A stretch of DNA of 64,000 nucleotides from assembly GCA_037127255.1 (NCBI GenBank), contig JBANSL010000007.1, forward strand, positions 63,411,038 to 63,475,037. Direction: 5' to 3'. The DNA comes from Persicaria tinctoria (taxonomy: Eukaryota > Streptophyta > Magnoliopsida > Caryophyllales > Polygonaceae). Under the pieces are notes generated by a model. It was not told the DNA's origin. It did not search any database and saw only the letters and a list, made by a program, of their open reading frames with translations. Shown in pieces: positions 42,661 through 53,001 of the stretch. Numbering within the stretch: the first letter of the stretch is position 1; every line of letters begins with the position of its first letter. The position numbers and the translations under genes were made by a program.

Positions 42661-44733
42661 CCCTGGTCCGATCTTGTAGGTCTGTCAGTTTATATCATTA
42701 CCCTTTTTTATTCAAGTTTGATTAATGGTGTTTCTGTAATGCAATTTCAGAAATGAATGAACTTGGAAGTTTTAAAACATTTAGGGCCCGTTTGGTTCAT
42801 TAAAAAAAAGCCCAACAAACACTTTATTAGTGGTTTCAATTGGCTTGACTGCAGTAAAGTATATGTATGGTTCTGTTTCTGAATTGCTGGTTTCATTTGG
42901 CTCGTAAGTCCTTTTTTTTGTTGTTGTTGTTGAAATGCAATTGAGTAGACTATTTTGGTTAGTCTGCACAAGTATATGTTTGATCTTGTTTTTGAATTGC
43001 GTTTTCTTAATTGCTATTTCGGTTAGGTGATCTTCCCGCATTTATGCATTTGATCCACACTGCACCAGTTGAGCTATTATTAGAAGAGCTTTCATAAATT
43101 TTACCTTTTCCAATCAACTTATATAAACTCAAAAAGTGGTCTAGAAAATACCAAAATTTATGCTAGATTGTGATGTAGTCAGATGTTAATTAGACGTGCT
43201 TGGATTTCGCGATGTGTACTTACATTGCCTTTTTATATGGATAATGCATTGCATTCAGATGTGCTTCTCCTTTGTGGCTTGTGGGTCTTCTTGTAATGCA
43301 ATGGATGATGCATTGTATTCAGATATGCTTTTGCTCCTTTTCTACTGCTGTTGTGGCCTGTGGTCTTCTGGCGATGCCATTTCTGTTAACAATTTAGCTT
43401 GCTTTATCTGAACAAACAACCAGATTTACTCCTGGGACTTGCATCTCTTGATTCATTGGGCAAAACTGTCACCTTGGCATTGTAATCTGACATTAGAAAT
43501 TCTTGGATTGAGATTGGTAAATCATTAGTACTGTGTTTATAGCTTCAGTCATTCGTACACAGGCATCAAACACCCATATAGTATGTTTTTTGAAAAATCA
43601 TCAGAAATTCAATTACATCATGGTCATGTAGGATCTTGGAATGTTCGTAGAGTTAAGATCAGATTCTAAAAGTAGTTTTTCAGCAGTGACCTTTGCAGTT
43701 GGACAATATGTCAATATATAAATCTACGTTTTTCTTTTCCACGTGTTATGAATTATTTTGAAGGGAAAAACACTGAATTTCCATTGGAAGATTTCGGCTT
43801 TTAAAAAAGGTTTTCCTTCTTTAATATTAGTTGATGCATATAGCTTGGAAGGATTGAAAAGGAAGGAAAATTATTGTAGAAAAAATGGCTTTTAAACAAG
43901 TCATCAACACTAATTGCTTTCCTATAAAAATGATGCCTGATATGTGTGTTGTATTGTAAACTGTTCGAAAATGAAATTTACTTCACACTAGTATGCATCC
44001 AAGAACTAGGTTAGCTAGTGGGCTCAAATGTTGTTCTGATTCCCTAGTTGTGAAGGTTGTGTAAATTAAGTGTTCAGAGATCGTTTAAAGCACAGTGCTG
44101 ATCTGTCCTTTTACTCAAAATTGACGTTCTTGCCTATATTTGCAAGTACTGCATACTTTCAGCTCAAGCTCTCCAGCATTGTTGTTGTCTGTTTTAGAGC
44201 AGTTGCAAATACTTGCTTATATGAGTATGCTGGTTAAATAGAAAGGCAGAGTCTCCAAGCCAGCAAACACAAACTGTTCAGAGTTCAGTGCTTGAGTTTA
44301 TAATTCATCTTCTGAGATAGATTTTGTCACAAAAAATTGTTTCTTAGAAGCACCTGTTCCATCCATTTGAAGCTCATCTTTCAGAAACATGCCTAATTTA
44401 CCTTGCTAGACATTTTTTTCTGTAATATATTTATTGCAAAGGATTAATAATCTTTATCTAATATATTTATGCAGCAAGCTAGCTTATATATTTGTGCAAC
44501 ATAACTATTTGTGCAGAAAATGGCTTATAAAATCTCAGTCTCAGCAATTGCATTTATCACAATAAATGATAGCTTTCTCATACATATCAATATCTTTTCT
44601 TTCTCTTTAATTTGTAATACATATACTCATGTGTACACAGTGATTTTCCTGTGATTTTCTTGCCTTTTTCCTTGGGAGGTTCTCTCCCTTTTTAATAGAC
44701 CATGCTACCGATCTGCACTTGATATGCATAGCT
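42661..44733. other. Intergenic region, mostly unassigned
   Basis: Starts with the probable F-box 3' UTR. A degenerate direct repeat of GATGCATTG(C/T)ATTCAGAT(A/G)TGCTT occurs near 43240 and 43305. No coding frame above 75 codons has recognisable motifs. Confidence 0.4.
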
Positions 44734-44895
44734 AGGGGTGGGCGCGGGACGGGACGGGATGGAGGTCGTCCCGCGTCCCGTCCCGCGTAATTTTTGCGGG
44801 ACGGGACCGGGACGGGATTAACTTTTTTTTTTTTAATCCCGCACGGGCCTTGTCCCTCGCGGGACGGGACGGGACCGGGACGGGCCTTGTCCCTC
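44734..44895 (+). mobile_element. hAT-like terminus with GGGAC subterminal repeats
   Basis: Begins TAGGGGTGGGCGCGGGAC, a classic hAT-type end, then runs into GGGACGGGAC repeats and GCGGGACGGGACGGG with CCTTGTCCCTC. No second terminus was found, so the element is truncated or its other end has decayed. It shares its repeat set with 147-304. Confidence 0.55.
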
Positions 44896-45039
44896 AAATT
44901 AAAAAGATTATAAAAAATACAAAATTTTCTGTATATTTTACGATTTTCAAAGACGTAGCACATAAAAATCTTTTTTTTATATATATATTTTACGGATTAT
45001 CATATATACACACTAAAAATATTACTCATATAATACGTA

Positions 45040-45240
45040 ATATACTATAATATACAGTATTTGTGTATTACAGTGTATATATATATACACATATATATTA
45101 TATACATGCAGTGTGTATATTTGTGTATTACAGTGTGTGCATGTGTATATTTTCAAAGTGAACACACTGTATGTAATCTAATATACACACTATATATATA
45201 TTATACTCATATACTGTAATACGTAGTATACAATAATACA
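45040..45240. repeat. TA/TG-rich low-complexity tract
   Basis: Alternating TATA and TGTG runs. TATTTGTGTATTACAGTGT occurs twice, 60 bp apart (about 45058 and 45118). Confidence 0.8.
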
Positions 45241-45242
45241 TA

Positions 45243-45478
45243 CTCCCTCTGTTAATTAAAACTTGTCGTTTACTATTCATGCACGCTTTTTTAGAACGAT
45301 AAAAACTATATAAAATATTAACTTTTTTTTAAATTTGTTTTTATAAATTCATACTTAATAGTAATAAGTATGATATTATTTTAAAAAATTATTAAAAAAG
45401 TTAATATTTTATATAGTTTTTAACACCTAAAAATGCGTGCGTGAATAGTAAAACGTCAAGTTTTAATTAACGGAGGGG
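45243..45478. mobile_element. Stowaway (Tc1/Mariner) MITE
   Basis: The ends CTCCCTCTGTTAATTAAAAC and CCCCTCCGTTAATTAAAACT (reverse complement of the right end) are flanked by TA at 45241-45242 and 45479-45480. The arms remain complementary toward the centre (TATATAAAATATTAACTTTTT). It is 236 bp and non-coding. Confidence 0.9.
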
Positions 45479-45523
45479 TACTAAATAACATAATACATTA
45501 TATATGTATATAGTATTACATTA

Positions 45524-45526
<3 letters not shown>

Positions 45527-45581
<55 letters not shown>
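45527..45581. repeat. (TTA)n microsatellite
   Basis: About 18 uninterrupted trinucleotide units. The tyrosine-rich 67-codon frame over it is an artefact. Confidence 0.95.
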
Positions 45582-45586
<5 letters not shown>

Positions 45587-45848
45587 CATACTAAATAACA
45601 TAATACATAATATATACTATATATATATATTATACTCTTCGGCTTTTATTTTTGTTAATGGGTTGGGCTTTCCCTCTGTGAATTGTTTTGGATTGCCCTC
45701 TAATTGAACAAACACATGGATTTTTTCCTTAAAAAACAAACTAATTCAACCTTGGTTTTACCTTTGCAGATTGAACGGACAGCTTGAACTAGCGTTGGAT
45801 TTTGAGAGACTCGCCACCAACTGACGGGATTTGCGCTCTCGACATCTT

Positions 45849-45851
<3 letters not shown>

Positions 45852-45881
<30 letters not shown>
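45852..45881. repeat. Poly(T) run of 30
   Basis: Thirty consecutive T. It may be the tail of a minus-strand retroposon whose body would lie to the left, but no flanking duplication was recognised. Confidence 0.9.
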
Positions 45882-45883
<2 letters not shown>

Positions 45884-46117
45884 TGTATGCTCAACTATTG
45901 TATCAATTTGGAATACCTTAGTTTACGAGCTTGTAGTATGCTAAAGTGATATATTGGATATGTAACGCATTTTGCGCGCACTTATTTGTACTTATTGTTA
46001 GCCACTTTGTACACGTGTTTAATATATAACGTATTACATGAAAAATTCTAAGAAAATAATTTCATAAGCTTATACGGTAACTTTTAATCAAACAAGAAAT
46101 TTTACCCCCAAATACTT

Positions 46118-46357
46118 CAATTAACTTTTGGTGTGTATTGTCTTAACTTCTGGTATGTATTGTCTTAACTTTTGTTAGCTTCTGGTGTGTATTCTCTTAA
46201 CTTCTGTTAACTTCTGGTGTGTATTGTCTTAACTTCTGTTAACTTCTAGTGTGTATTGTTTTAACCGCTGTTAACTTCTGGTGTGTATTGTCTACTTCTG
46301 TTAACTTCTGGTGTGCATTGTCTTAACTTTTGTTAGCTTCTGGTGTGTATTGTCACT
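46118..46357. repeat. 32-bp minisatellite, about seven copies
   Basis: Units of TTCTG(T)TAACTTCTGGTGTG then TATTGTCTTAAC repeat with small substitutions and deletions. Confidence 0.85.
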
Positions 46358-47169
46358 TTTTTGTTTTTGGAAATTGTCTTAACTTCTGTTGGGAATTGTC
46401 AAACTTTCTTTTGTGGTGCGCCATTAAATTTATAGGTTGTTATATCTTTGTTTTGCAACAATTCTGAAGAAATCCGGAATGATTCCAATTCTAATTTATA
46501 ACAAAAAGAAATAAAAAAAAAATCAAAACTGAGCTTTTATAGATCTACAAGTTAGTGTTGATGATCATTACTTGTTACAAATTAAAAATACAATCAAACG
46601 CTAATTCTTTCCTTTCCTTTTCCTAAATCAATTCAACCAAACATTTACAAAGGCAATAGGGAATTCAATGATTCATCTTCTAAGTCAACCAAACAAAAAC
46701 ACAATCAAACACTAATTCTTTCCTTTCTCTTCCCATAAAGCTAATGAATCCTTTTCCTTTCCCTAGCTTGAACCAAACGGGCCCTAAGTATCTAATCCAC
46801 CCCTCCCAACTGTTGAATGCACGTCTTAAGAACGATGATCATGTTGAATTCATCTCCGACCTCTTTGATGTCTTCTCCGAACGTGGGGGGAGATCATAAA
46901 CAACAAGCTTTCATGTGTTCATTGGCTGGTTGGTTAAATTAGTTCCATCTCCATCAGCCCCTTTGCTCCTATTTGCAGGTATGTTTTCTAATCTTACATG
47001 AATTCAACATGAACACTAGTTGTCGTTACATCAATCGTCTTTTTCGTATCAGCTTAACCTTGGGCTATTAGCAAGGTACCTGCATTGGATGTGTTAGCTC
47101 TAAACAAGTGATATTGGTCATATTGCATTTCACGTCGGTTAGGCCTAAGACGGCTCTAGTTCTCAAGAA

Positions 47170-48451
47170 ATGTTCGGGTTTATGAAATCGCCCTTCAAAA
47201 CTGGGGATTCCGACACAGAATCCTACAACACAGCCACAGGACGGACCTCCTCCGAACCTGTTCTCGTCACACCTGATATGATTGACGAGGACGAGAAGCA
47301 ATCAACATACACCAAGAATGGCTTCAAAGATTCGGGAGGGCTGGAGAGCCGGTCTGTGCAAGAACTCGAGACTTACGCGGTCTATAAGGCCAAGGAGACA
47401 ACCACTACAGTCAATAACTGCCTTGCCTTAGCTGAGGATATCAGGGAGGATGCCGGCAGGACACTTGAGACTCTGCACCAACAAGGCGATCAGATCCACA
47501 GGACTCATGAGATGGCTGTCAATCTTGAGCGTGATTTAAGCAAGGTAAGTACATGTTGTCGAGAAAGAATGCATCATCGAAAACCATATATTCTAGTTCG
47601 GTGTATGATTTTTCTTACTTTGACTTCAGGGAGAAAAGCTCTTAGGCAGTCTTGGAGGCATGTTCTCTAGGACTTGGAAGCCGAAGAAGACCCGGGAGAT
47701 TAAGGGACCAATGATCACACCAGGTTTCGCCTTCTATGTGTTATGCCATAGCTTTACTGATACAAGTTTGATTGTAGATATGACTTGGGTTTGGCAATGA
47801 ACAGAGAAACCTTCAAAACCTGCAACAAAAGAACAAAAGGAGAAGTTGGGTACAGCTTCTTTAAACAAAGGGCAACAAGTTGGCAAGATATCCTCAGCTG
47901 AACCAGGCAACTGCTATCAGAAAATCGAGGTCTCGTGTTTTGATCATGAAAATGTTTTATGCATTGAGTGACATTGTTAATCTAACACCTGCCGTCTTAG
48001 TGTTGGATCAGATGGAGAAAGGAAAGCAAGATGATGCTCTTGATGATTTGAGCAATATTTTGGGTGATCTGAAGGGTATGGCCCTCGACATGGGAACTGA
48101 ACTCAACAGGTCAGTTTTATGGTGCTATGTCGGTAGCAAAATCAGAGGTTTAGCTAACAAATGGATGATACTGATGAACAAGCCAACTTTACAGCCTATC
48201 CGCCATATTCTAGTTCTAGATCATTCTAGCATAGCCAGATCTTTCGAGAATCTTCTAATGAAACTAACCAAATGTGCATATCACATGTTTAGTCGATTAT
48301 TTCATCTCTGATTTTACCTTAAAATGACCACTTAACAACATTGCAATGCAGGCAAAGCACGGCTCTAGATCACCTAAACGACGACATTGATGAACTCAAC
48401 TCAAGAGTAAAGAGTGCTGACAAGCGTGTTCGCAAACTGGTTGCCAAGTAA
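47170..48451 (+). CDS. SNAP33: SNAP25-type t-SNARE (SNAP33-like), five exons
   Basis: Exons 47170-47544, 47630-47723, 47805-47929, 48012-48109 and 48352-48451 join in phase to 263 residues plus a TAA stop. All introns are GT-AG. The start MFGFMKSP matches the usual plant SNAP33 N-terminus. A Qb SNARE helix covers about residues 60-135 with the zero-layer Gln at 105 (HQQGDQ). A Qc helix covers about 199-263 with the zero-layer Gln at 232 (LNRQ). The linker carries GGMFSRTWKPKK. It has no transmembrane segment and no cysteine cluster, as in plant SNAP25 homologues. It would join syntaxin and VAMP at the plasma membrane or cell plate for vesicle fusion. It is slightly shorter than the usual 300 residues, mainly in the N-terminal and linker parts. 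No lesion was seen. Confidence 0.93.
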
Positions 48452-49967
48452 AGTGACTCATACTATAACAATCTCCATCCCAGGCTTTCCCAGCAGTGTT
48501 TGATCAACCTTTTCCATTACTGCTTTTCTCGGGAGGCATTTGTTCTAACTGTAGCAGATTATGAATTACATTCTTTCATTCAAATCGCGACATTCTGTAG
48601 TTGACTAGAATGCGTTGTTGAGATACTTGTGAATCAAAGGCAGAATTTATGTTACAGAATGTACCTCTCTTGGTTCTTTTACTACGCAATCAACTGTCCT
48701 ATGAAGTTCTATTAGCTTTATGAAACATGTAAGAAATCAAGTGCAGTGTGCTTTGAGCGTACCTGGTGGTAGATTCCGTCGCAACAGCTACATCTGGGAA
48801 GCAGCTTATTCCTATATACTGGTTTAGTGGTGTCCATGCCTCCCTGTAAGAAAACAAGTCATGGGATTCTCCATTGATTGATACAAAATTCTGACATACC
48901 TTGTGAGTTTGTGAGCAAAGATTCAACTGACAACATTATCAATATAGGGATACAAACTGAATAACGAGATACTGTCAACACGGTTTCATAAAAAGATGCA
49001 ATTGAAGTTGATGTTGGACTCAATTTTGGGAAGCGAGAACAATTCAATTTTGCAAACATCAATCGAGGTAACGAAATTTCAATTTCAATTGTACCACAGA
49101 GGATTGAATACTAAGATCTCTGTAGATGATATATATGTAACCGCTTGCTTTGCACCCTCTGATTTCACAACCGCTTGTCGTCAGAAAATCAAACATTAAT
49201 TAATGAATACCGCAGAGATCGTATCGGAAAACTACAGAATCGATTTGACCAAGCACAATTCAATTTCGCTTTTTAAAAACTACAAACTACAGAATCGATT
49301 TGACCAAGCACAATTCAATTTCGCTTTTTAAAAACTACAGCTGATTGGTTAAATCGTTCAACGAACAAAAAATGTCACATTGTGTAATCTGCAAAATTGA
49401 GCACAGAAACGAAACCAACAGAAATGTCATTCATTCCTTCAAATCCTTCGTAACCACGTCATGAACATACCTCAGAAGCCAGATCCATCCACCGTCGCCG
49501 GCACCCGCGACAACCTCATAAATCTCTGTTCCATCTTCCTGTTTCCATGGACATCAATCGGAACTGCTCCAGCACATTAGGGTCCTCCAATATTTGGCGG
49601 GTTGTTGGCATCAAGTAGTGGTTTCTGTGGTTGACAGAGGATTTATAACGGGCCTAGCCCCGGGCCCGGTTAGTTTCACTGGGTTTACAAGGATTCGAAA
49701 AACTATAGGGTCAATTACGTAAAATGAGGGTGTTTTTATACACCACAAATCCAAGCTAAAAAATGCACGTCCTTCTTTCAAGCCTTGTGACTAATTAACA
49801 TTTTAAAAAAAATTAATTAACCCCTTTTAATCATGCACGTCCTTAAGGACTTGCATTATTTGGGGTATATATAGCGAGCACGTAAAATGACCCTTGAAAT
49901 ATGAACTTTTCGAATATATTTGAGAATTACATAAAATTGCATACAAATTTGATTTCTCTCAATTAAC
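48452..49967. other. Intergenic region between the SNARE gene and the LTR element
   Basis: Includes the SNARE 3' UTR. The GC-richer stretch 49470-49600 with a minus-strand GT-type donor could be the first exon of a minus-strand transcript, but no protein family is recognised. The short minus frames at 48699-49062 are not supported. At 49707-49891 the inverted AGGGTCA...TACGT motifs hint at a small MITE. Confidence 0.4.
49231..49340. repeat. 55-bp tandem duplication
   Basis: ACTACAGAATCGATTTGACC and the following 35 bases occur twice in direct tandem (49231 and 49286) with no difference seen. Confidence 0.9.
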
Positions 49968-52900
49968 TGTAAAGGCCCGGATTTTAAATAATAAATCTCA
50001 ATAAATAATATAAATGGATTTAAGTCAAAAAAAATAATAATAATAAGATAAAATAAAATAAAAATTCGGATATTCCAAGAAAAACTCGTCCTTAATTTCC
50101 TAAATCGAAATTGAAATCCTTAAAACGAGTTCCGGCATTATTTAATTAGAAATTGAAATTACGTTATACAATGCTTTTATGTACCGAAAATTTGAGAATA
50201 ATATTTGGAGTCTTATATTAAATTCGGATTTGGAAAATTAAGAAGTATTTTAAACGGGTCGGGATAAAGTCGAATTAGCGGGTTTCAGAATTTTGCTTTT
50301 GGGTATTTGGAAATTGGGAGTCATGTTGGGACCTCGGGTTGTTTTCTTCACTTTTGCCTTTCGAATGAGCCAGACTAAAGCTCCTTTCCAGCCTTACTCC
50401 TACCAAAATGGGCAAACACCTTCTCCTTTCTCTCCCTCATCCACCATTGTTTCTCCCTTTTTGTGGCAAAGTGACAAAATACAAATAAAAAATCTCTGAT
50501 GCCCATCTGATTCTGATTATAGTAGGCCTCCCTTTCCCTTCTTTTTTTGCTTCAAGTCCACCCTCTTCCGTTTGAATCCAAACACATCCACCCTTCTCTC
50601 TCTGTTCAACCAAGCTCGGATCCACCATCGCCTCTTCTGAACCCAACCACCACAAGGCATCACCTTCCCCGAGCCTCCGTTCCACTTCCAGCCGCCGCCA
50701 CAGTCTCGCCGTCGCCGCGAACCGAGAGGCAGCAGCCGTTCCCTTCCCCTGCCTTGCCGAGGAGAAATTGGAGAGGAAGAAGCGTGGACGAAGGACCTCC
50801 AGGGAGCCTCCTCCATCGGCATCAGCACCACCCTTTTCCCCGACGTCCAGCAGCGTCCAGGAATCGCCGTCAACGATGGAGCTGCTCGTTACCCCGTCCC
50901 CGGCTCCGTCGAGGTCGATTTTCAATTTCTGTTCGTTTTCGATTCTAAACGTAACAAAAACCTGCCTTTAACTCCCTCCATACTCTCCTAGCCGTCGATC
51001 GACGCCGTCCCTCGCCGTTTGAAGTCGGGATCCGCCATTGACGCCCGGAGATCTCCTCGGAATCGCAATGTGAGTACTCCCCTTCCTCCCCTCTCTTGCG
51101 TGCTCGCTTCTTTCTGTCTGGTTGGGTATTGGTCGGAATTGATCGGCGGTTAGAATGGGGGGTGGTGTTGGCTTGAACGGCCGCCGGCAGCCGGAGATCT
51201 CCTTCCTTCTCCTCCTTCGTTTCCGCCGGAGCCTGGAGTCCCCTTTTTCTTCCTTCTTCTCTTCCGTTTCCGAGCCCTAGATCTGGGTTGAAGAGCCTTG
51301 AACCCGGTTTCTTCTTTCCCTTTTCTTATTCCCTGATCCGGTTCACCTTTTTAAAAAAAGGCTGGGTTGAGGGTTTGGTGTAAGGTCCGGTTTATTTCCA
51401 TCTTGGGCTGGGCTGGATCCGATGGGTTGGGCTCCTTTTGGTGTTTTAAAATCAGGAAGGAAATGAATAAGAATTTGGGCCGGGTTAATATATGTATATG
51501 TTGTGTGTTAAATTTTGCTAAAGACTTACATATCTATTCTATGTAAAAAATTAAATAAACGGGATATAATAAACTATATAGTATTAATGTTGTGATTTAG
51601 AAATATATTATTGGACTTGAATTTCTATAAAAGGAAAATGGTTTTGAAATATTAATATTATATTCATTATTATAGAAAGGATTTGACGGGATTTGAACTA
51701 TTTGATCTTGAGCTTGAAGTTATGTTAAAAGTGTCATTTCAAATGTCAGGATTTTGCCTTGGGCTGATGATGTTGGTTTTGAGAAGCAAATTGGGAGAAT
51801 GATTTTGGTTGATGTTGATCATATCGGAAAGGTTTTGAAAAATGGTTTTACCATCGATAGTTTTGAGGATATTGAGAACTTGGGTTCGGGTGAGTAAGAA
51901 TGTTGGTTCGGTAGCTTATGAAAATGACTGGATGATAGGTGTGTATTGCGGTTGGATTGCTTTGGACTTGCATTTGGGCCCTTGCTTGCGTTATTTTGCT
52001 ATTCTGCATCTTCAGGTAAATCTCTTCGGAGCTTACTCAGATTGAATAGAGCTATTCCCTGCCTTAGGTGCATGATATACTAGGTGCTTGCATTCATCAT
52101 CAGCATGCCATGTAGTACCGTGCTAGGTTGCATCGATCGTTGAGCATTCTATTTCTTTGTGCGTATGTAAACAGAACGGCCGTTATCTGTGATAGTCCTA
52201 GAGTCTTTGCTAGGGTCATAGGGTAGCCCAGCCTCATCGAGTACCCTGAGTCAATCGAGTACTTCCTTATATTATGATATGCCTGCGGGCTTTATTGTGG
52301 AGCGGGTTAGGCATACGTGCCCCCTGATTATGAATGAATGCATTCACGAGCTGGCCAGTCTCCGCCTGTCGGAAGGGGTGGAGGTAGGAGAGGGATATGC
52401 CACTTGGCATTGTCTTGGGCCCTTTACAGTATTTCTGCACATTATTATGAACTAGGAGCATGCTAGTGTGTTTGAATTTCGTACTGCATTAGAGCATCTT
52501 TATTAGGTATAGCGTATATGTGTGCTTATGGTTGGGATGCAGAGTTAAGTGGGCATCGATCTGATCCCGCTCCAAATCAATTTTTTTAGGAATTATTTAT
52601 GTTCATCCTATCGGTGTTGTGTGCTTATTGCGCGGGTCATTTTGTCGGCGGAGAGTGAGCGCTGGAGTTATAAACTTCACTAGACTCTGATTATATTGTT
52701 TTGGATTAATACTTTCGACTCCGTTTTGACCCGGCTCTGCCGTGGCACTTGTATCCTTATTTTGCTTCCGTCTTGCTTCCGTGTGAAATGAATTTTGCGA
52801 GTTAGTCCCCAGGACAGGTTAAGGGTACCCAACGGCCCTACGATACTTTAGGGTTTGAAATCCCTCTCTATTACTGACCTTTGAAATGAGTTTGAAACCT

Positions 52901-52985
52901 CGACCCGTACCTGGATTGCAAGATCCGAACAAGGGTTTTCATCCCTTGAAACGTAACTCGGAAATCATAATTCTGGGCCGTTACA
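49968..52985 (+). repeat. 5' LTR
   Basis: Starts TGTAAAGGCCCGG and ends CTGGGCCGTTACA. AT-rich for the first 350 bp, then a GC/CT-rich gene-like section (50540-51330), then AT-rich and mixed sequence. The conserved 133-codon plus frame (50547-50948) and the overlapping minus frame (50437-50925) are also in the 3' LTR, but that only reflects LTR identity. CGCAATGTGAGTAC near 51066 looks like a splice donor in a 5' leader. Confidence 0.92.
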
Positions 52986-52989
52986 AAGA

Positions 52990-53001
52990 TGGTATCAGAG
53001 C
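52990..53001 (+). other. Primer-binding site (initiator tRNA-Met)
   Basis: TGGTATCAGAGC, four bases after the end of the 5' LTR. It is complementary to the 3' end of plant initiator tRNA-Met and primes minus-strand cDNA synthesis. Confidence 0.9.

Larger units (their letters stand above)
42781..46787. mobile_element. Possible PIF/Harbinger-like pair of ends, 4 kb apart
   Basis: TTAGGGCCCGTTTGGTTC at 42781-42798 is the exact reverse complement of 46770-46787, in TTA/TAA context. This could be one 4-kb element or two unrelated elements with the common GGGCCCGTTTGG-type end. The right part (46450-46787) has MITE-like texture with repeated CTAATTCTTTCCTTT and CAACCAAAC motifs. No transposase is present between the ends. 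Confidence 0.35.

Noticed and set aside
45504..45707. Tyrosine-rich 67-codon frame
   Set aside because: Translation of a (TTA)n microsatellite.
48699..49062. Short minus-strand frames downstream of the SNARE gene
   Set aside because: No recognised family, and splice sites could not be chained into a gene.
50437..50948. Frames of 118-162 codons on both strands within the 5' LTR, repeated in the 3' LTR
   Set aside because: Present in both copies only because the LTRs are near identical. No domain, and both strands are open, which points to composition.
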